From Hydractinia symbiolongicarpus (Eukaryota > Cnidaria > Hydrozoa > Anthoathecata > Hydractiniidae): a stretch of DNA of 64,000 nucleotides. The number at the start of each line of letters is the position of its first letter. The first letter of the stretch is position 1. Positions 9,645 to 23,500 of this stretch are shown piece by piece. The stretch is from the NCBI RefSeq assembly GCF_029227915.1, contig NC_079878.1:25817501-25881500 (forward strand), read 5' to 3'. The position numbers and the translations under genes are program-made. A model generated the notes under the pieces. The model saw only the letters and a list, made by a program, of their open reading frames with translations. It was not told where the DNA came from and did no database searches.

Positions 9645-11546
9645 ATGGGTGCAGAGCTTTTTGTACTGGACAGTAGATCACACTGTTATGTTATTCATGG
9701 TTATCATGTGGTGCCATTTACAAGATTACCTACTCTTACTTAAATCAGCTCAGAATATATCAACTTGTACGATAGCACAGAACATCTATTCTTTTAAGCT
9801 ATTTTGTTTTTAAGTTGTTTTTTAAACAGTGTTAACTTATACAGGGTTGTCGAATTAGTTTTGCAGATGGAGAGGGAAATATGGTAGTTAAGAAGGCCCA
9901 CAATAATTTTGACTGACTCAGAACATCATTGAAATTTAAGACATCTAGATTGACTGAAACGTTATTTAAATTAAACTTTGGTAGAATGAAAAAAGTAGAA
10001 ATGCGGTGTTCTAAATTTATCCATCTCTGTAATCCCTCTACCCCTGTTTCAGTTTCGCCACTTTTGTTAGTAGGTGCATCAACTTTCTTAACAAACCTTT
10101 TTTTATTTTAACAAAAATATAGTGTCAAAATGTTTCTCATTTGTTGCTTATCTCCTTTTGCATCTTTCTTATTTTTAACTTCTTATTTTTTGTTTTTGCT
10201 CAGATTTTATTTGGGGAATGGTATATAATCATCAAAAATAATCAAAAATGTTTTGTAAAGTTTTGTAATAAAAAATTTATTTCGGTGTTATTACCAGAAA
10301 TACCACACCTAATTGAAAATTTAAGAACCTAGTTAATTTTTTTGAATAATAAACAAAGTGAATTAGTATATTCTTGAAATAGAAGAAGGGTTTGGCATTA
10401 TAAAAAATTGTAAACACTGTCACAATTTATCTTTTTTAATTCATTATTTATTTGGATTCTGTTGCCAGAAATACCCCACCTGTAGAATAATACGAATGCT
10501 GTTGTAAACTGAATTAAATGTCTGTTGTCAAAAGTAACATAAAGTCTACTTCATGTTACTATGCAGGATTTCACATAGCCTGCAAATTTTAAATACACAA
10601 CGGCAAAGAGCTCTTCTGGAGGAAAATATTGAACGGGTTACTGTAAGTTGGATCTGAAGTACAGACATGAGAAGACGAGTTATGCTATGTTTTAATAACT
10701 TTTTGTAATAGTATATTAAGGTCTATTCATTATCACTGAAAAAAATTCATAAAATTAATTTAAAACACTTCCTGACTTCATAATAAAACTTTATTTCTAG
10801 CTCTCATTCAATGTTTTTTACAACCATGACAGAAGTGTTTCTCACACCCGTTTTTGATATTTTCCTTTTTTGAAAAATGCTAATTTTATGCTCTAAATTT
10901 CATCTTTAGGATAAAATATGGTTTGTTGGCTTCAGCATAGTGGCACTGCCCTGGGAGAGCTTCTATAGTTGTGTAAGAGAGAGATGCGAAATAATGCCAG
11001 ATACTCAAAGAATATCACACCTATAACAAGCATACCCATGACGAGGGTGATATTTTACAGAATTCTGCACAATTTTTATTTGTTTGCAATGTATGAAAGA
11101 TCCATTTAGGATAACTGCTTAAAAGAGAGAGGAAACTGTTATTTAGGAAATTAAAGACTTGTCAACTTTAAAGTAGAAAAGTAACTGCACCATCAAAAAG
11201 TTTAATATTTTTTAGCGAGATTTTTTTAAGTTAAAAAGGTATATTATGCCTTATCCTTAAGTAAATGAAATAATTAGTTTATACACAAAATAAATTAATA
11301 CTATCAATATGTGTCCTGTCTGTGTGTATGGTAGAATTAGCGATAAAAAAATAAATAGAATTTAAAAAATTAGAAGACAGACACTGAGAAGCTGCAGAAA
11401 AAATAGTTTACTAAAAAGTAGCAAACAAAAAGGTTCCACACAATGCAACACAATTCATCAAAAAAAAATGAAGGTGCTCACAAAAAAAATGATTGCACTA
11501 TGAATCGTTAGGTAAATAATTGTGCTTATATTTTTTTGTGTGTTCA
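9645..11546. other. Intergenic region upstream of the ABCG gene
   Basis: Right after the LTR (9645-9685) the sequence resembles a degraded copy of the copia leader, including a primer-site-like ATGGGTGCAGAG. Further on, a purine-rich segment ending GGGTTACT/GTAAGTTGG at about 10637 looks like the end of a noncoding first exon. It could belong to the ABCG gene, because that gene's start codon exon has its own acceptor at 11545-11546. No coding region is recognised. Confidence 0.4.
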
Positions 11547-11575
11547 GTAAAAAAAATAAATAAACAAATAAGCAA

Positions 11576-14500
11576 ATGGATGAATATGAAAGAGCTACTT
11601 CACCCACTGATAGTCTCATTGAAAATGAACAACTCAGCCCAAAACGTGATGATAAAATCTTTCAAGAACGGCAATTAAATGGAGCTGAAATCACATTCTA
11701 TGATATTTGTTATGCAGTTGACATTAAAGCTGGTTGTTGTCATAAAGCTTCAAAAGAGGTACTGCATAACGTGAGGTAATTGTGCAATTTTTCTCTCCAT
11801 TTTTTTGTTTATGAGTATCAGTTGCTTGATTGCTGACAACTTGTATTTCGACTAAAGAGTTGCAGATTCTGTGTCCATTCAATTCTCGTTATAGATCAGA
11901 ATGTTTCAAATTTTTGTAACCTGATTAAACACGTTTGTAGTCCCTCCTTTCAGACAGAAAAGCTAGGTTGTTGTGATAAAAAAATTGAATAAGTTATGTC
12001 GCTAAAATGTGTTTAGAAAAAATTGAACATCGTGCCCTTGTAAAGTAAATGACCATTCATTGGTGGTGACCATTTACAGAATGGATCTTTCACCTACTTT
12101 TCACAATGGTTTATTTTCTTATATATTGTTTCCAGCAAAAATACCAGATTTTCCTTTTGCAGTAACTTAGTAACTTATGTTTATCTTTTTAACCATCAAA
12201 TTGTGAAATTAATTTCTGCTGGATGTACGAAACTAATCTCTGCAGGAAATTCAACTTATTTTTTCATAAAATTGGCTTTATGGCAATTTGTTGGAAGATG
12301 ACCTTAAAGTTTTATCTGTAACTTTTTCTCTCACGTAACGTCACATAAAACTTTAAAAATTGCAAGATTTAAAAATTAAATTTTGTCACAAAAGGCCTGA
12401 TCACTATAACCAATTCTGAAGATTTTGTGTTGAATGAACTGGTCCAATTGATAACTACAACCTGGAGATTTACTGAACCCAATTGAGGAAGTGCAATGAT
12501 ATTTCAAATGAAAAATTTTGGTCACTTACAAATGCCATTGATTGTTGTAGAAAGGTTTTTTAATAAGAGTTTGTAAAATAGTTTGGTTCAGCCATATTGA
12601 GCACTGATATTTATCAGCTATTAAAGTTTAAGCTATTTATATATTTCTCTTTTTTTTCGAATTTAGTGGTATTATGAAACCTGGTTTAAATGCTATTCTT
12701 GGTCCAACAGGCTCGGGAAAAACTAGGTATGTTTGTTTATAGAAAATAATAATTAACGGTGTTATGGGAAAGAGAAAGCTAAATATACTGTATGTAAACA
12801 ATTAAAATATTAAACTCTATTTACACAAATCGCTAAAAAGCTAAAAGTTAAATACACCTTTAATTTAAACACAATTCTACATATAGCTTATTAGATGTTC
12901 TTGCTGGACGTAAAGATAGGAAAGGAATCACAGGACACGTTCTTGTAAATGGAGAACCACAACCTGAAAACTTCCAACTATTGTCAGGTTTTGTATCGCA
13001 GGTAAGAGTGTTATTTTAAAATTCTCTATTGATATTACCATGTTTTCTGCCCCAAAACAATTAATAATTTTGCAATATGTTACACCGCATATTCTTATGT
13101 AATTCCATGTTTTTTCTGATAGGATGATGTTGTCATGGGAACACTAACAGTCCGAGAGAACCTTGCATTTTCTGCTGCTCTCAGGCTGTCAAGTCAGTAT
13201 AGCTCACATGATCGAAAGTCGCGAGTGGATATGATAATTAATGATCTTGGCTTACTAACATGTTCTGACACTAGGGTAAGAATTATCATGTGTAAAAAGT
13301 CTTGTTGTATTAAATAAAATTTAAAATGTAAACTTCTGGTAATTGTTTATGTGTATATTGTTGTTTAAAATCTTTAAAATGATTAGTTTTTTTGTGAGTG
13401 AAGAAATTTAACAAGTGCTATAAATTCTTAAATAGCTAAAACGTAAGAAATTAATAATTTTTTAGGAGAGTCATGCAGTAGCATGGCCATATCAAAAAAT
13501 GGTAAAAAAATCATTTAAAGCGATCCCGAGGCATAAAATGATGTTGCGCTTATATTATGCTCTAAAATTAATGATGACAGAAACTGTCAAAATTTGCTAT
13601 TACTTAAATATGACATCATATATGCAACATAATTAAATCTGAAATTCTTTAAATGTGAATATCTTGAACGAAAAGAGATTTTTAAAAAATTTAAAAAAAC
13701 TTGTTAACAAACTTTTTAAGCTCTATAATATAAGCCCAACAAAATCAAGGCATTCTGAAAATGAAAATGTAATTCTAAAGATTGTAAAATTGTGTGTTTT
13801 AAGGTTGGAACAGACGAGATACGTGGCATATCAGGGGGAGAACGCAAACGTACAAATATTGGAATGGAGTTGATCACGCAACCAGAAGTTTTGTTTCTGG
13901 ATGAACCCACAACAGGTCTTGATTCTGCTACTGCAGCTTCTGTCATGAAGCTATTAAGAAGGTAGTGAAGTAATATTAAAGTATTTCTATCCTGCTTGTT
14001 TTTTATTTTTTTAAATAGTAAAAAGTTTTACAAATTTTTGCCTTTAAAGGACATCCCCACAAATTTTGCCGTTTCATTACCCCAACCCCCTTCTCCACTG
14101 CTTTTTTTAATTCCCCCATCCTTATGTCTGTACGGATCAGAATTTTAATATTTTTGCTAATTCTTAAAGCTTTTGTCTCCTAGCCTTGCTTTCCTTTTGT
14201 TTTTTTAGGCAAGCCAAGAAAGGACGGACAATTATTTTCTCTATTCATCAACCTCGTTATTCAATATTTAAATTATTTGATGACATAACCTTGCTATCAA
14301 AAGGTTGCGTTGTATATAAAGGAGCAACAAACGATTCGTTGAGCTATTTTGAAGCACTAGGTATGCATAATCTTCGCAAAATAAAGTGTGTTTTAAACAA
14401 CTTATATTTTTGTTAGTGTGGCCACACTAAATAACCCAAAATATTGATTCCTTTCTTAAAACCTCCTGAAATTGTTTATCCAGCCATTTATTTCTTTATT

Positions 14501-17500
14501 TGTAAGTTTCTATTGTCATGTTTTGAAAAAGATTAGTGTAAAAAGTTTTTGTTCTTAGTTGTCCATTACGTTCTGTTTTGTTTTGATGTGATATTTTGAA
14601 ACAAACCTTTGACAGGGATATAAACAACAGTCAGCACGTTCTTCGTGGTGTCATCGATTAATGCTTGGTTAATTAATGGCAATTCTGGAGAGTACCTTCA
14701 AGTTAATGGTATTATAGTATGCGTTGATGTGTTACTTAATTATATTTTCAGGTTACCAATGTGAGACATATAACAATCCTGCTGATTTTTTTATGGATGT
14801 GCTTTATCTTGATGAGCGAAAAAAACAAGGTACTGTTTACATTGTATATTTGTTTGTTTTGCATATTTTAAGTATAATGCCAATGTAATGTCATCAGAAT
14901 GTTCCAAAGCCTTGTTCACCCTGATAACTCGAGCGAAATCTAACTGACTGTTTTTAGTTATGGTAGATTACAAATAATTTAATGTTTAAATGGATTCCTC
15001 ACTGTATTCTTAATTGTTTGGTTAAAGTGAAATTTATGCGAAATTTATTGTTCATCATTTCAAAACAGGACAGCAAAATCAGTGACCAATATTACCTCGA
15101 TTAATTTATTATTCTCAAACATTTCTTAAACACTGAAAATGTATTTGCTGTGTGTCTTTATTATTATCTTATTTGATATAACCAATTGGCTTTTTAAAGT
15201 ACAACTTTCTCTCTTGTCATGTATTTCATGATAGACTATTTTTTTCTTGTTTTTAGGTTTTTTTTTCACTAAACAATTTTAACAATAAACTTGTTCGCTG
15301 TTATTTAGCGATTTCGTAGCCATGCTTGTTATAATAAGTATTTAGTTACTTCCATTGTCCCCACTTATACATACAAAATTGACAGTATTTCAAAAGCAAA
15401 GTTGAAAAGGGAAGTAAATTTTTAAATGCCTCAAAATTGATATTATCTATAAACAATATTATATATACAATTTATGTATAAGGTGTTAAATATTTGTGTA
15501 ACAAAAAAGAATACATAATTATCTTGCTATACTACCAATATCATTACAATTACAGTTTAGGAATGTTCGTTATCCATAATGTTTTTATAATGAAGTGCAA
15601 AGAAAGACATTTAAGTCAACATTTTTTGACTAAGTCAGAACTCAACTTAGAAATTCCTGTTAAATAGAATAGACTTATAAACCTCTTCTACGAATATAAA
15701 AGTAATTAAAATTTATTTTTGTGTTAGAGTGACCATCATATCTTTTTTTAACGTCACCAGTCCATTGTTTTGCAACGAAATTTTATCTGTTATTGATTCA
15801 CATTTCATTCTAATATTCTCCGTGTCAGCTTGTATTGATTGCAGCAATTCGCGGAGGTTGGATTTGTATCTTTGTCGCCATTCTGTTAATGTTAGACCTT
15901 GGTCTAGTAATGGTTCTAATAAGGAAGTAACACTAAAGTTATCATGATATATAACATTTTTAAACTTGGTATGTAGTGAATTAAAAAATTATTTCCAGCC
16001 ACTGATTTGTTGGTTCTTGCTGATCTTCAGTTGAAGATCCTTTAATGTAGTGCTAACGTGGAATTATCAATAATAAAACCCTTTTAATTCATTCAGTTTT
16101 CATGAATCAACATTGTGTGTTTCCTATTTTCACATGTTTTTTACACCTGTAGCTACTTTTATTAATTAAAAAAATTTCCCAAATTGAAAATCCAAATTAC
16201 AAGAGATTCTTATTATTATTTACACACACCTGTTTTTGTTTTTTAATAAAGTTTATTTTTAATTTTCTAAATGATTTCATTTTAGGAAAAAGCAGTGACC
16301 TTTTTTTGGCAGACTTAAGTTTGTCAGAAAAAATATGTGGAAGGACAAATTTTTTGCTAAGTCGCATTATTAGTGCTTTATGCAGTAACTGTCGAAAAAA
16401 AATTAGACCAGATTGTATTTTCCTATTTGACTTTCATGTTTTCCTGCAGCAGTGTTTATATTTCGACAATCATACTTATGGAGAAAATTTAATGCACAAT
16501 TTTAACAGGACAAAGTTGCAAATTTTCTTTTATTTTTGCCTAAAATATTTTCTATTACTTTAATGTCAGAAATTTTCTTAAGCAGCAATTTATTTTTACG
16601 AATAGACTTTTTTAATAACTTAGGAATTAAATTAGAATGTAAAATTGAAAAGAAATTAATTGTATTTACATAAGCTCCACATAAACTTTCACCTTCATTC
16701 AAGTAGGTTTTTTTCAGCGAAAATAAAAAAGTGAATCAACCAATAAAAATTTGCGAGGATTTATTTTCACGAATTAGAACCTAGAAGATTTGTAACCATT
16801 TCACACCTGCGCTTAATCCTTCATCTTCTTTCTTTCTCCAAATTTCTCTTTTATCCCACATTACTCCAATAATGAAAATTATAACTAATGCAATTGCCAT
16901 GGCAAAGATTGAGATTAGAAAGGAACTCTGTGTTGGATCAACTAAGTTTTGTGACTTTTGAACAGCAGAGTTCATCATCGACATCTATAACAAAAAATCC
17001 ACAGTCTAAATGCTAGTCTCTTACGAACCAAAAAAAATATACCCACGTTCATGATTAGTAAAAAAAATGGTATAGTTCCTAGTGCTGTTTTCTATTTCGT
17101 TATGAACAGTTTTAATCTGTTTCTATAGCAACATGTTCCTTTTTAAACAATTCCCTATTAACTCACTTTGATTGGTTCAACATTTTCTGCAATCATTTCG
17201 AATACTTGTGCTTGTCTTGAGAGAAAGTAATCTCTTACGCAGGAAGCATATTTCAATCCCTTGTTTGTGAAAACGATGCCATTACTACTGACATATTCAA
17301 TTATACCATCCAGATGATACTTGCTTAACTCTTCTTGATACCCTGCAGCAACATAGCTATCGATCAAAGCACCTTGAACACGTTGATCAGCTAATGCTTT
17401 GATGATCTCGTCTATTGTGTGAAATGCTAAAAATTATATTTAAAGTTAAACTGTCTTAATCCTCTTTGGCTACAGGCTTCTATAGGCTGTTTTCATTGGC

Positions 17501-20500
17501 ACGAATAATGTCTCAAACATGATTAACACAAACGTAAAATTTTTAGCCGGATGTGTATTGAAAAAATGATAAGCGTATAGTACCGAATTAAGTTGGTATG
17601 ATTGGACAACTTGATCTTTTGTTTGATACATTAGATATGTGAAAAAGTTAGATTTAATGCACCTTTTTCTCGTGGTACACATATTAAAAATTAAACAAAC
17701 AAAAGAATAAATAGAATAGTTATCTTTTGAACCAATCATTGAAACCAAAATAATACGTTACGTTACAATTAAAAGTGTAAATCTGGCTTAATGAGTTTGT
17801 GTAGCAAGAGAAATGTTAAAAAACAACAACCAATGGACATTAGAAATGAATGAATTAGCATTTTTAAGCCTACAAAGGTTCTTTACCCCAAATCCTACTC
17901 AAGCATAAAGTTAGTTAATAGAATGTCTGCAACTTGTAATATTTCTGGGGGTATTAAGTATTCTTTTTTAGTTTTTTCAATTTTTTTTTAAATAAACGCT
18001 TTTGTTTGTTTACCATTGCAATGGAAGTACAGGCTTAGTAATGGATGTAGATAAAATGAAATATAAATTTAACACACAAATATGCTTATGCATTGTAGTA
18101 TACATATTGTAGATAACATATCTTATTCACTCATTTCTCACCTGTGGGGATTCCATTTTTTTTCAATGTGTACTTATGTTCTTCACTACCTTGTATCACA
18201 GCAATCTAAATGAGATTTGTGTAAAAAAAAAAAAACCTCTTGACTCAACTTGTTTGTTTATGGAGAGAAATTATTTGTTGATGGAGTAAAACAACTAGAT
18301 TTGATATTCAATGAAACAACACCTCTCTTGAGCGAAGCAAAAAAAAAAGTTATGAGACAAAAATTGTGAATTCATTTATATTTATAAAGAGAAAAGTTTT
18401 TTTTAGTATTTACCTCCAAACCGCTCACAGTGACAGTTTCATGTAAAACCGCAGATGTCAATATCGAAGTTATGAATGATGTGAACAGCGCACAGCATGC
18501 GACACCGGTTAACACCCATACGATACTAAATAACTTGCCTGCTTTTGTTTTTGGACATATGTCACCATATCTAAATAAAAATCCTTCCGTTTAATTATAT
18601 CTTTCGTCCCAAGTTATAATTCTCCAAAGTGATTTCACACAAAAACATTTGCATTAGGAATCCTGTTGTTACCAAAATGGTGTGTTACCCGAGATTACTT
18701 TTTTAAATATGTAATTTAACAGCTTGAATGTTTAAATCTGCTACTTTTTTCTTAAAGTTAAAATGTATACAACAGGTTACCCCACAGTAGTCATGGAAAC
18801 AAACGCCCACCAGAAGCCGTGAACAATTTTTCTGGGAAAGGATGTACCAAGTATGATAGCCTCCTAAAAATACAGATGATTATTTAATGGTATTTTGTTT
18901 AGTTATTTAATTTTCATTGTTTCCATTACCATTTAGAGGGTAAATTAAAGTGTTTTTTTTCCAATAACATAAATTTTGTTCAGCAACAATTGTACAATTG
19001 TAATGTGGCAGAGCACAACAAACCTAAAGAGACAACAATTACTTTTTGAACACCAAGAGATTGTACAGGCAGGGAAACCATACAATTACAGCCACTGTTG
19101 TTGCTTTAAGAGCATCAACTCTCGGAGGAAGAAACTTTAGCAAGGTCTTGAAATTAAAAAAAGTGCATAAACTTTCGCGATGCAATTTTTTCTTTCTTTT
19201 TAATTTGGCGTAAAAAATTTTCGTGAGAGGTTTTTTTTAAAAAATTTTGCATGAAATAAACGTGGGAAAAGGATATGAAGTTTGCAAAAGTTTTGTAAAT
19301 GAAGTCACTTGCAGAAGTAAATACATACAGAACGAACAACAGTTTAGGTGAAGAAACCTGCATTTTGCTCACATACTTTATGAACTTACTATGAGACAAA
19401 AAATTGTTCCAGAGATTGCTACCAACAAAAACATTAACGTTATCAGGGGCCACGTTGATGAAATGGCTTGCACAATAGCTTCTCCAGCAGATGGGTTTGG
19501 TAACACGTAAAATGCAAATCCAGGACTATCAACTATGATGCATAAAACAAAAGGTGATAAAAAAGCTATAAAGTTCTGGTATCCTTAAAAATATAATAAC
19601 TATTTCCTCTAGTGAACACTGCAGCATTTATTGCGCATATTTAGAAATTCAATGTTCATGATTAGAAGTGGTCTATTAGAAGACAATGATTATTTTGAAA
19701 TAGTTTTAGAAAGTAAACGCAACCCTTTATAGTAAAAAATTAAATTAATTCAAACCATAACCATATGATAAAGATATTGAATGACGTACTATTGTTTTTA
19801 TATTGAAAAGCGTATCATCTTTGGTTTTTTTCCTGTCCTAAGTTCATTTTCTAATACCTCCTGTTTTTTATAATCTCTATAATATAAGGTGCACCCCTCT
19901 TCGATAGAGCTGCATTTATTACAGTTATTTTTAGTTAATTTCTTTGGTTCAGTGTTTTTTTAACAAATCTGACAATCACAGCAGAATTTGTTTGTATGCA
20001 AAATTCACCAGTTTTGATTTCAAGCTTTTTGATAGTGCAAATCAAATAGACTTCATTTGGAAGGATAAAAATTTTAAATAATTAATTACCAAGATCTCAC
20101 CTGCAGACACGAATGGTTTCGTCAGATATTTCTTACTCTTTGTATTCATTTGTACTGGCATGATAAAGTCAATTGTGTCATTCATAGCGATACCAGCTGC
20201 TTCATTTTGTCCACTATATTCTAATTGATAAATAAGGTTTAGCTCCCCTCGACAACAACTTCGCAGTGCTATTTTGAACAAGTTGGATACAACACCAGTG
20301 TTGTTGACATTGCTGATGTTCATGATGTAGGGTTGATAACCACGCCACGCTATGCGGTTTTCTTCCAAGCATAATGGTTTTGATGGAGATGCAGATTGGC
20401 TACCTGTTATTAAACATTTATCTGAGTTAATTAACTTGTGTACAGGTTACACCACTTTTACGTGTTAACCGTTAACAGTCGATAATCTAGCAAAAATAGC

Positions 20501-23500
20501 TTCACACTTAAACTATACCTCCTGAAAAGTAGGCCGTTATTAGAAGTGCTCCCTGTGTTTTGGAAGAGAATGAATCAGGCTACTCAACAGTATTAAACAT
20601 GAACCACGTAGGTCTTTTTCTAAGCCATCTGCTAATTATTTGTTGACCAGGAAAGGGTCTTTACAAATACTGTTGCGTATTCTAAGGATTAAATAGCGGG
20701 AGAAAAACTTTTCTTAATTTTCTGCAGGTTATGCTGGGAAAATTTATGCAAGTATTTTAATTTCATTTTAGATAAATTTTTCTTTTAATAAGCACAGATG
20801 GATGAAAGCTCTTCTGCATAACTCAAATATTTTGGTTATAAAAAAAGAACTCTTCCGCATTGATTTAGAAAGTTTTGAGTTGATTGAAAATAATGCTGAT
20901 TGTTTTGATACTCATATTATCTAATATTATCTAAGTTTGTGTTTTTGTTGTGCGATATGGATCAATGATTTTACCTTTGATTGCAAACAGGAGTGTCCAT
21001 AGTATAATTAACATCTCTATCACATGCCTAAAAAACGAGTGGGGTTTTTTATTACATATAATGTGTATATGATAGTCTGTCCACACTGTCACAAATGTCA
21101 ATAATTGTCAGGAATTTTTAAAATATTGTCAAAATGTACATTTCAGGTCTGTTCTTAAAGAAAAAGTATTGATTTAATACAGTATGTTTTAACGTGCTTC
21201 CAATAACATTCTAATAAGTGTGAAGTTTCGGCGCAAAATGGCTGAAAATGATAATAATAATCGAAAAGTTCATCGGCAGAAAAATGATTCATAGTAAAAT
21301 TACAGACGTCGGCAATTTTTTATCTCCAACGATCAGTTTCTTTTATAATGTATTTTATTCGTCAACATGGCTTATGCCGTTCAAATGTTATTTGAAGTAG
21401 TGAAATCCATATTTAAAAGTATAAATAGGCTTAAATAATAAAAGATAAATATAGGGATTTTCAAATTTAAACCTTAGCCTTCCTTCAAGGTTGCTTATAC
21501 ACAAAGCTGTGTAACATGCAATAAGTGACTTGTAATATTTCTTAAAATTAATAAAGAATTAGAATGAAAAACAAAATGGATATAAAATAACTATCTTCCA
21601 AACTTTCATATAACACACAAAATAACGAAATTATAAAAACAAAATAATGTTAACATCCTATCATTTAATCTTCTGCTTTTTTTTTTTTTTTTTCAGTTTA
21701 AGATAAAATAAAGAATACATTCTTTTTAATTATCACTTTAGCGATCTCAGTTTTGCTTAACTTGCCTGTAAATTGTTGCTATGGTTACAGAACCAAACTT
21801 AAAATCAGGCATAATTTTTGCACCTTCACTTTTCTTACGTACACAAACCAACAATGAAGATACCTGACAAGTTATCATACAAACGAAGCAAAAAATTCAT
21901 GAAACAAACATACACCTAAAGTAAGAAGAATTGAAAACTTTAGAGCACAGTTGTTTTTACCAACAATTAACGCACAAGTCCAACACTCTCCACACTCCAC
22001 AGTTGTTTTTACCAACAATTAACGCACAAGTCCAACACTCACCACACTCCACAGTTGTTTTTACCAACAATTAACGCACAAGTCCAACACTCACCACACT
22101 CCACAGTTGTTTTTAGCAACAATTAACGCACAATTCCAACACTCACCACACTCCAAAGTTGTTTTTACCAACAATTAACGCACAAGTCCAACACTCACTA
22201 CACTCCACAGTTGTTTTTACCAACAATTAACGCACAAGTCCAACACTCACCACACTCCAAAGTTGTTTTTACCAACAATTAACGCACAAGTCCAACACTC
22301 ACTACACTCCACAGTTGTTTTTACCAACAATTAACGCACAAGTCCAACACTCACCACACTCCACAGTTGTTTTTACCAACAATTAACGCACAAGTCAAAC
22401 ACACACCACACTCCACAGTTGTTTTTACCAACAACTAACGCACAAGCCCAACACTCGCCACACTTGCCACAACAAATTATCGGTAATATCAGCCACTTCT
22501 CTTTTCTGAACGCTTTAAAAGATTTCCCTTTGACTGGAAATATAAATGACAATTCAAGTTAAAATTTTCTGGATCTTTAAAATCATATTCATATTTTATT
22601 CATAATTTTATTTTGTGAATTTGTTTTTTTTTCTTTTTAAGAACTACTATATATTTTTATCACCCTTCTAACACAGGAGGGTGTCTGGAATTATGGAGAT
22701 AGACTTCATGTGTTCTTTGTTGTTTAAATGAGTTGTCTAAACTCTACAAACAAAATTCTCTCATGAATTATTTACTACATCAGATAAAAAAAGAAGTAGA
22801 TATTTTTAGCTCAGTGTTTTATAGCAAAAAAAGTGTGTAATTTACTTACTTTTGAGTAGATATAATGGAGTGAAAACTGTTTGTCAAAAAAAATTAACCG
22901 CGTTACTGTTCGGTAAAATACACACTGTTTGAGATGTTTAATAAAATCGTGTACAAACGAGTATAAACTCGTCCTGGAGAAGTTTGTGGTTTCAAACGAG
23001 TTCGTCATAACGAACCTCGTGTTAAAACGAGTACAAACTAATTCTAACGAAGTTTATGGTTTCTAACGATGGTTTCAAACTCTTTTTACCGCCCATCTCC
23101 AGATAAAACACTGACGTTGAATAAGATTTTTATTTAAGATATCTTTTTGCTGACATAGTCATCAATAAGAATGAGCTACCAGTCATCCTGATGCAACGAG
23201 AACATACAAATAAAAATAATAACATAACAGTTGCAAATATATCTGTCAGATGCATCATCATGAAATTTAGCGTGTATAAGATGGTAAGAAGAAGGAAAGA
23301 GATCTTTTTTATATAAAGTAATGTGAAGTAATGGTTGGCTCTGTATTTCTATCAATTGTAATGCAAATCACTGAGAAGAAAATATTTATCTCTCTTTCCT
23401 GCTACACACTTAAGTTTGCAGAGATGTCAATTGACAACACAACGTGCAGTGTGTGTTATAAAATATTAAAAGTTTTGATGAGTTCCAGTGACGGTGATGT

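Noticed and set aside
19030-19145. Possible extra exon of the antisense receptor between TM1 and the pore
   Set aside because: The flanking exons already join in phase (ATA then GAG) and give a normal short linker.
21950-22469. CRISPR-like array
   Set aside because: The units are contiguous 52-bp tandem copies without unique spacers, in a eukaryotic intron.
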